This document shows, piece after piece, positions 22,096 through 26,142 of a DNA stretch of 26,142 nucleotides (its first letter is position 1; every line of letters begins with the position of its first letter). Below the pieces are notes generated by a model. The model had not been told where the DNA came from and did no database searches. It was given only the letters and a program-made list of their open reading frames with translations. Position numbers and translations under genes: made by a program. The stretch is from JBBQKG01 sp038326655 (GTDB lineage Bacteria; Actinomycetota; Thermoleophilia; Solirubrobacterales; JBBDJG01), in the NCBI GenBank assembly GCA_038326655.1, contig JBBQKG010000032.1:1-26142 (forward strand). Direction: 5' to 3'.

Positions 22096-23232
22096 TTAGA
22101 AGGAGCGCCGGGTCTCGCGGGCGAGCGCCGCGAGGGCCGCCGCGAGCAGCAGCGTGGTCAGCAGCACGATCCAGAGCGGGCCGGCCTCACTGTTCCCGTC
22201 GACGCTCGCCAGCCGCTCCGCGAACGAGGTGCTGGCGACCGCCGGCCCCGGAGCGGTGCCACCGGCCACGCCAGGCTCGGTCCGCGTGAGCGGCGCGATG
22301 CCCGGAGTCACGACCCCGATCGGGCCGAAGGGCCCCCCGACGAAGGGGCTCAGGGCGTGGAAGGCGGAGATCGTCGCGACCGGCATGCAGCCGTCCGTGC
22401 GAGAGGCGGTCTCGAGCTCGGCCAGGGCGGTGCGCTCCGCGCGGCCTAGCGATGCGGGCGACACACCGAGCACCGTGGCCAGCTGGCCGCGGGAGAGCGG
22501 CTGCCGGCCGTCGATCCCGGTGCGCACGGTCAGCACCTGTTGCTCCCAGGGGGTAAGTGCGTAGAAGCAGCCCGCGAGCGAGGCCACCGCGAGCGCGAAC
22601 GGATCGTTGCCGCCGGCGCCCGGCCCACCCCCTCCGGGGCCGAACCGGAAGCCGCCGAAGCCAAGCGCCCCGGGGCCGCCGGGGGAGCCCGGGCCGCCAG
22701 GGCCGCTACCGCCTGGGCCCGGGCCGCCGCCGGGTCCACCGGAGCCGCCCAGCGCGGGCACCAGGCCGCCGTTGCCGGAGCCGCCCGGGGCCGTCCCGGT
22801 GACGGTGCCCGGCCCGCTCTGCTGCAACGTGCCGCCCACGAGCCCGCCGCTCGTGCCGCCGGAACCCGACGGGCTCAGGGCGCCGCCGATCCCACCACCG
22901 CCGGTGGTGGTGGTCGGGGAGGTGACCTTCGGCGTCGAGAGCTGGGGCACGGTCGCCTTCGGGGTCGAGGTGCTCGGGACGGACGCCTTCGGGGTGGTGA
23001 CCGTCGGCGTCGTGGTCTTCGGCACGGTGACGACCGGCGTCGTGGTCTTCGGCACCGTCACGCTGGGCGTGGTGACGACCGGCGTCTGGACCTTGGGCGT
23101 GGTGACGGTCGGCGTCGTGAGAGTCGGCGTGGTCGTCGTGGGCAGCGTGAGTGCTCCCGCGCTCGCCACCAGGGCGAGCGCAAGACCCGCGAGCATTGCC
23201 AAGATTGCTGCGATCAGCCTTCCCATGGCCAT
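22096..23232 (-). CDS. Predicted surface protein: signal peptide, Thr-Pro repeats, Gly-rich stretch, sigma-r4-like HTH, C-terminal membrane anchor
   Basis: 378 residues. An N-terminal signal sequence or anchor (about 5-27) is followed by 16 five-residue repeats with proline at every fifth position (31-110), then a Gly/Pro-rich stretch (111-210). Residues 226-276 read LTPWEQQVLTVRTGIDG, then LATVLGVSPASLGRAERTAL, closely matching the helix-turn-helix of sigma-70 region 4. This domain lies between C222 and C282. A membrane helix (353-371) ends in a short basic tail (RETRRSF). The layout predicts the HTH outside the cytoplasmic membrane. I know no function for this arrangement. ATG at 23232 has GGAG nine bases upstream; a second ATG is two codons in. 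The gene ends 33 bases before the cyclase and may be cotranscribed with it. Confidence 0.85.
   Translation of the reverse strand: MAMGRLIAAILAMLAGLALALVASAGALTLPTTTTPTLTTPTVTTPKVQTPVVTTPSVTVPKTTTPVVTVPKTTTPTVTTPKASVPSTSTPKATVPQLSTPKVTSPTTTTGGGGIGGALSPSGSGGTSGGLVGGTLQQSGPGTVTGTAPGGSGNGGLVPALGGSGGPGGGPGPGGSGPGGPGSPGGPGALGFGGFRFGPGGGGPGAGGNDPFALAVASLAGCFYALTPWEQQVLTVRTGIDGRQPLSRGQLATVLGVSPASLGRAERTALAELETASRTDGCMPVATISAFHALSPFVGGPFGPIGVVTPGIAPLTRTEPGVAGGTAPGPAVASTSFAERLASVDGNSEAGPLWIVLLTTLLLAAALAALARETRRSF
22903..23142 (-). repeat. In-gene 15-base repeats coding for Thr/Pro pentads
   Basis: Sixteen tandem 15-base units code for P-x-V/T-T-T/V type pentads in perfect register, proline at residues 31, 36, 41 and so on to 106. 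The units differ in sequence but keep the frame. They would form an extended, possibly O-glycosylated stalk. Confidence 0.8.
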
Positions 23233-23305
23233 CCGTAGAGACTCCTACCTCATGCAGGAGTGACCGAAACCTGTTCGGCGGCCAGAGGGTGAGAGCGGCG
23301 GGCTC

Positions 23306-23593
23306 TTACGCCGCGTGCGGAGCGACCCGAGCGTGCTCGGAGTGCTGCCGGGCGCCGCGCCAGCGATAGACGGCGAGCGAATTGCCGAGCCGCTCGTGCA
23401 GGAGTGCGGCCAACGAGGCCTCCGGGGGCAGCGCCTGAGCCATCCGGCTCACGAGCATGATCCCGCGGGCGACTAGCTGCTCGCGCTCATCCGAGGCGAT
23501 GTACGGCGAGATGCTGCCCACCGTGTCGCGCACGTAAGACTCGACGTCTTCGACGTCGCGTTCGCAATATGGCTTCGTAAGGACTCGTGGCAT
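23306..23593 (-). CDS. Small hypothetical protein, 95 residues
   Basis: Starts MPRVLTKPYCERDVEDVESY and continues with amphipathic helices (SDEREQLVARGIMLVSRMAQ, SLAALLHERLGNSLAVYRW). No membrane segment and no family I recognise; the helical region faintly recalls part of sigma factor region 2, but not enough to claim. ATG at 23593 is preferred; TTG at 23602 is in frame. Neither has a ribosome site. It lies upstream of the surface protein gene on the same strand, 73 bases away, and just left of the IS3 element. Confidence 0.5.
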   Translation of the reverse strand: MPRVLTKPYCERDVEDVESYVRDTVGSISPYIASDEREQLVARGIMLVSRMAQALPPEASLAALLHERLGNSLAVYRWRGARQHSEHARVAPHAA

Positions 23594-23652
23594 GCGTGGC
23601 AAGGTAGTCAGGGTTTAGGACATATCGACTGCGGTTCCTGCTTTACGCACTG

Positions 23653-23679
23653 TGAGCCAGGCCGGGTTCGACGGAGACC
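23653..23679 (+). repeat. Left inverted repeat of the IS3-family element
   Basis: Reads TGAGCCAGGCCGGGTTCGAC followed by GGAGACC. It matches the complement of 24993-25019 at 23 of 27 positions by eye. Confidence 0.9.
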
Positions 23680-23724
23680 TCGAAGCCAGGACGATCTGTC
23701 CTGGCGAGAGGAGACCCTCCGCCG

Positions 23725-24027
23725 ATGCCAAGACCAAAGAAATACCCCGACGAGCTGCGCGAGCGCTCCGTGCGCCTCGTGTTCGAGTCCGGTCGCCCGA
23801 TCGCGCATGTCGCGCAGGACCTCGGCATCCACCACGAGTCGCTACGCAAGTGGGTGCGCCAGGCCGAAGCCGACGTCGGCAAGCGTGCCGATCTGCTCAC
23901 GACAAGCGAGCGTGAGCGGCTGAAGTCTTTGGAGCGCGAGGTGCGCGAGCTGCGCAAGGCCAATGAGATCCTCAAGGCCGCCTCTGTTTTTTTCGCCAAG
24001 GAGCTCGACCCACCCCGACCGAAGTGA
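23725..24027 (+). CDS. IS3-family transposase OrfA
   Basis: 100 residues. An N-terminal helix-turn-helix (KKYPDELRERSVRLVFES then HVAQDLGIHHESLRKWVRQ) binds the element's ends. A leucine-zipper-like helix (LKSLEREVRELRKANEIL, about 68-85) lets it form dimers. ATG at 23725 follows GAGGAGA by about ten bases. The last codons overlap orfB. A run of seven T followed by C lies at the right place for a -1 frameshift that fuses OrfA to OrfB. Confidence 0.92.
   Translation: MPRPKKYPDELRERSVRLVFESGRPIAHVAQDLGIHHESLRKWVRQAEADVGKRADLLTTSERERLKSLEREVRELRKANEILKAASVFFAKELDPPRPK
23988..23994 (+). other. Probable -1 ribosomal frameshift site (T TTT TTC)
   Basis: In the orfA frame the codons are GTT TTT TTC, giving the slippery heptamer T TTT TTC. 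After a one-base backward slip the new frame stays open from 23994 to the orfB start, so a full OrfAB fusion can be made, as in other IS3 elements. Confidence 0.75.
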
Positions 24028-24989
24028 GCGCGTTCATCGACGAGCACCGCGAGCGCTTCGGGGTCGAGCTGATCTGCCGCACCCTGGGCGCGTCGGCGTC
24101 CGCCTACTACGAGCGCGCCGGCGGCGGGCGATCGGCCAGAGTGGTCGAGGACGAGCGCCTGCTGGCGCGCATCCGTGAGCTGCACGGCGCCAACTACTCG
24201 GCCTACGGCTACCGACGCATGTGGCTCGCGCTGAAGCGCGCGGGCGAGACGGTCGGTCGGGGCCACGTGCAGCGGCTGATGAGAGCAGGCGGCATCCAGG
24301 GAGCCAAGCGCCGCGGCAAGCCCTGGCGCACGACCAAGCCAGATCCCCAGGCCCATCGCCGCCCTGACCTCGTCGAGCGTGACTTCACGGCCGCTGGCCC
24401 GAACGAACTCTGGGTCGCCGACCTGACCTACCTGCGCTGCTGGGAGGGCGTGGTCTTCTTCGCGTTCGTGATCGACGCCTTCTCCCGCATGATCGTCGGC
24501 TGGCAGATGGCCTCGCACATGCGCACCGACCTCGTGCTCGACGCCCTGCGAATGGCGCTCGGACAGCGCGGGCCCGGCGCCGACGTCGAGCTCGTGCATC
24601 ACTCAGATCGCGGATCGCAATACACCTCGATCGACTACACCCAGACGCTCACCGATCATGGCGTGCTCGCGTCGGTGGGCTCCGTCGGCGACGCTTACGA
24701 CAACGCCATGGCCGAGTCCTTCGTCGACTCCTTCAAGACTGAGCTGATCGCCGACCGCGTCTGGCGCGCTCGCACCCAGCTCGAGCTGGGTGTGGTCGAA
24801 TACATCTCCTGGTTCAACCACGTCCGCCTGCACGAGTCGCTGGGTGACATCCCGCCGGCCGAGTTCGAGCAGGCTCACCTCGCCCGGCCGCCCGCCCACT
24901 CGCTTCGTTCGCCCTACGGGCTCACTGCGCGAGTGGGCGCTACACCTCGACCCTCTACGCTGATCTTGCCTGACAAGGAATCCAACTAA
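24024..24989 (+). CDS. IS3-family transposase OrfB (DDE catalytic domain)
   Basis: 321 residues counted from the GTG at 24024, which overlaps the orfA stop as GTGA. The integrase core has the full DD(35)E triad: D133 in WVADLTYL, D195 in HHSDRGSQY and E231 in NAMAESF, with exactly 35 residues between the last two. The region before it (NYSAYGYRRMWLALKR) is the usual HTH_21 block. No ribosome site is close, so the main product is probably the OrfAB fusion made by frameshifting at 23988. The gene looks intact and the element may be active. Confidence 0.93.
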   Translation: MSAFIDEHRERFGVELICRTLGASASAYYERAGGGRSARVVEDERLLARIRELHGANYSAYGYRRMWLALKRAGETVGRGHVQRLMRAGGIQGAKRRGKPWRTTKPDPQAHRRPDLVERDFTAAGPNELWVADLTYLRCWEGVVFFAFVIDAFSRMIVGWQMASHMRTDLVLDALRMALGQRGPGADVELVHHSDRGSQYTSIDYTQTLTDHGVLASVGSVGDAYDNAMAESFVDSFKTELIADRVWRARTQLELGVVEYISWFNHVRLHESLGDIPPAEFEQAHLARPPAHSLRSPYGLTARVGATPRPSTLILPDKESN

Positions 24990-24992
24990 AAC

Positions 24993-25019
24993 GGTCTCCG
25001 TGGAACCTGGTCCGGCTCA
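24993..25019 (+). repeat. Right inverted repeat of the IS3-family element
   Basis: Complement begins TGAGCCGGACCAGGTTCCAC, then GGAGACC, pairing with the left repeat. The TGA at its tip serves as the stop codon of the truncated ATPase gene on the minus strand. Confidence 0.9.
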
Positions 25020-26033
25020 GGTGTAGATCACTTGCGCGGCTTGGACTTGCCGGCCTAGCATCTGGACGAGGTCCGCTTGAGCGTCGTAATGCAAGTGTGT
25101 TTCGGCTTCATCAACCAAAAGCACAGGTGGCACGCGGGCCTCGGGATGCCGGGTGAAGCCCAGAAGGGCGATGAAGGTACGCATTCCGTCGCTACGTTCC
25201 GCGATGTCTTGGTATCCGCCTCCATCCGTGCTCACAAAGATGCGCAAGACCGTGCCGTCAGTGTTCAGACGAACACTGACTGCGGATTGCTCCCAGGCGT
25301 TCCGAAGCCGGTCATTGAGAGTGTCGTTCGCAGCTATGAGCATCCCCTCGGCGGTCCCGGCGAAGCCACCAACAATCTCGTCTCGAAGATCGCCCAGGTC
25401 TAGCCCAGCTAACCGCGCAAAGCGCCGAAGAGCTGGGGGTGGGTTGTACGCATCCGCTTCAAGGTCGTAGGTGGAGTTGAGAAGCAGCTCGCCCGGTTGA
25501 AAGAAGATGAACTCGGGAACCGTTCCCCGAAGGTCCTCGGCGGCTCCATCGGTTGGATGCAGTCCCGATTCCTCGTCGGCGAGGCCATTCAGGCGGTCCG
25601 GGATGTCGGCTGCATACTGCGGGGCTCCGTCCGGCGTTGCTTCCCTGAGGCTTGTGAGCGTACTCGCCAAGGCGCGAAGCCCTTCAAACGCAGGGGGTGC
25701 GAGCCTCTGCACGCCTGACCGGAGCGTCTCCTCGACAGCGTCGAGTTGGCCTAGTTCGAACGCGTTGTGCGGGTCCTCGGCGGCTCCTTGTGTCCACGGA
25801 CTCCTCCCTAGTCGGGCGAGCACGTCCGCGAGCCTTAGGCGGTCTCTCACATCACGCTCAAGCGAGGGACGAAGCTCCGGTTCCAGCGGCCCCTCCATCC
25901 GCTTTCTCAGGATGTACCAGCGCGGCTGGGGCGAGCCGTGCGGAATCTCGATTGTTGCGAGGTCAGTGTCCTCTAGGAGAAACAGTGCTTCAACTACGGC
26001 GGTGAGGTTGTCCGGAACCTCGTAGAACTTTGA
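25017..26033 (-). pseudogene. AAA-family ATPase fragment, cut at the 3' end by the IS3 element and lacking a 5' end
   Basis: The frame carries VPPVLLVDEAETHLHYDAQA, the Walker B and D-loop of the AAA_15/AAA_21 (OLD-like, SMC-related) ATPases, preceded by ERSDGMRTFIALLGF as the signature region. It ends QAAQVIYT and then a stop supplied by the IS end, exactly where the family continues with the THS switch histidine. Upstream, the frame is open past the ATG at 25898 to about 26081, but no start codon and no Walker A loop are found. The segment before the ATG (FYEVPDNLTAVVEALFLLED) reads like genuine protein. GC is visibly lower than in the rest of the window, suggesting transfer. Such ATPases often belong to defence systems, but no partner gene is present. 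Not expected to be functional. Confidence 0.75.
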
Positions 26034-26114
26034 ACGGCGGTCCTCCCGCCCTGTCCGCTCCGTTGGGGAGCGTTCGGGGCGCTAACCAAGTCCGAGAGGA
26101 CAGGAGGAGCCGCC

Positions 26115-26142
26115 ATGAAGAAGGTACCCGCCGTCAAGGTCG
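26115..26142 (+). CDS. Start of an unidentified gene (runs off the window)
   Basis: ATG at 26115 has a strong ribosome site, AGGAGG at 26102-26107, seven bases upstream. Only MKKVPAVKV is visible. It begins where the ATPase fragment loses its reading frame, so it may belong to another mobile element, perhaps a transposase, but nine residues cannot show this. Confidence 0.5.

Larger units (their letters stand above)
23653..25019 (+). mobile_element. Complete IS3-family insertion sequence, 1367 bases
   Basis: Bounded by imperfect 27-base inverted repeats starting TGAGCC and carrying orfA and orfB with a probable -1 frameshift site. The three bases outside each end differ (CTG left, GGT right), so no target duplication is visible. 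The right end sits inside an ATPase gene whose remainder is not found beyond the left end, which implies a deletion or recombination after insertion. Confidence 0.92.

Noticed and set aside
19171..22449. Very long plus-strand open frame opposite the cyclase gene
   Set aside because: It mirrors the codon pattern of the real minus-strand gene in GC-rich DNA, runs across two real genes, and its product is a His/Arg/Leu/Asp-rich sequence with no recognisable domain.
22903..23142. Tandem short repeats considered as a CRISPR array
   Set aside because: The units are 15 bases, without spacers, in frame inside a coding gene, and there are no cas genes.
23725..24989. orfA/orfB frame change taken as a disabling mutation
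   Set aside because: A -1 relation with a slippery heptamer and intact DD(35)E is the normal arrangement in IS3 elements.

Overview
The window is about 26 kb of very GC-rich DNA (roughly 70% by eye, lower only near the right end). It looks like an actinobacterial chromosome. Two things point that way: the order thrS, infC, rpmI, rplT, an RNA methyltransferase, pheS, pheT, argC-J-B-D-G, and a resuscitation-promoting-factor-like secreted protein. A deep-branching high-GC group such as Thermoleophilia is my guess, not something the sequence proves.

Layout. Positions 1-146 hold the 3' end of an IS481-type transposase, ending tail to tail on a sugar-lactone oxidase gene (143-1468, minus). From about 1495 to 15689 lies one long minus-strand block of core genes. 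Read in the direction of transcription it runs thrS, infC, a GNAT acetyltransferase, rpmI, rplT, a strong intrinsic terminator, a SpoU-type RNA methyltransferase, pheS, pheT, argC, argJ, argB, argD, argG and a 50-residue membrane protein. Most junctions in the phe-arg part overlap by 1-8 bases (TAGTG, GTGA, TTGA), so translation is probably coupled. The five arg enzymes take glutamate or acetylornithine to argininosuccinate; argF, argH and argR are not in the window.

The middle part (15723-23593) is accessory and probably about signalling and the cell surface. It has a SnoaL-like protein, then a 375-base non-coding region with two inverted repeats and a structured leader in front of a plus-strand Rpf-like muralytic enzyme. 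Next come three coupled minus-strand genes: a zinc-ribbon/adenylate cyclase/AAA/TPR protein, an SRPBCC protein, and an alpha/beta-hydrolase-fold protein that appears to lack all three catalytic residues. Upstream of them is a predicted membrane-anchored surface protein whose exported part carries a sigma-region-4-like helix-turn-helix between two cysteines.

The right end is mobile. A complete IS3-family element (23653-25019) has 27-base inverted ends and a probable -1 frameshift site. It cuts the 3' end off a foreign-looking AAA ATPase gene fragment. That fragment also lacks a recognisable 5' end, and a new plus-strand gene begins at 26115 and runs off the window.

No CRISPR array, tRNA or rRNA gene was found. 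The most unusual items are the exported helix-turn-helix protein, the cyclase/SRPBCC/inactive-hydrolase operon, and the regulatory DNA in front of the Rpf-like gene.
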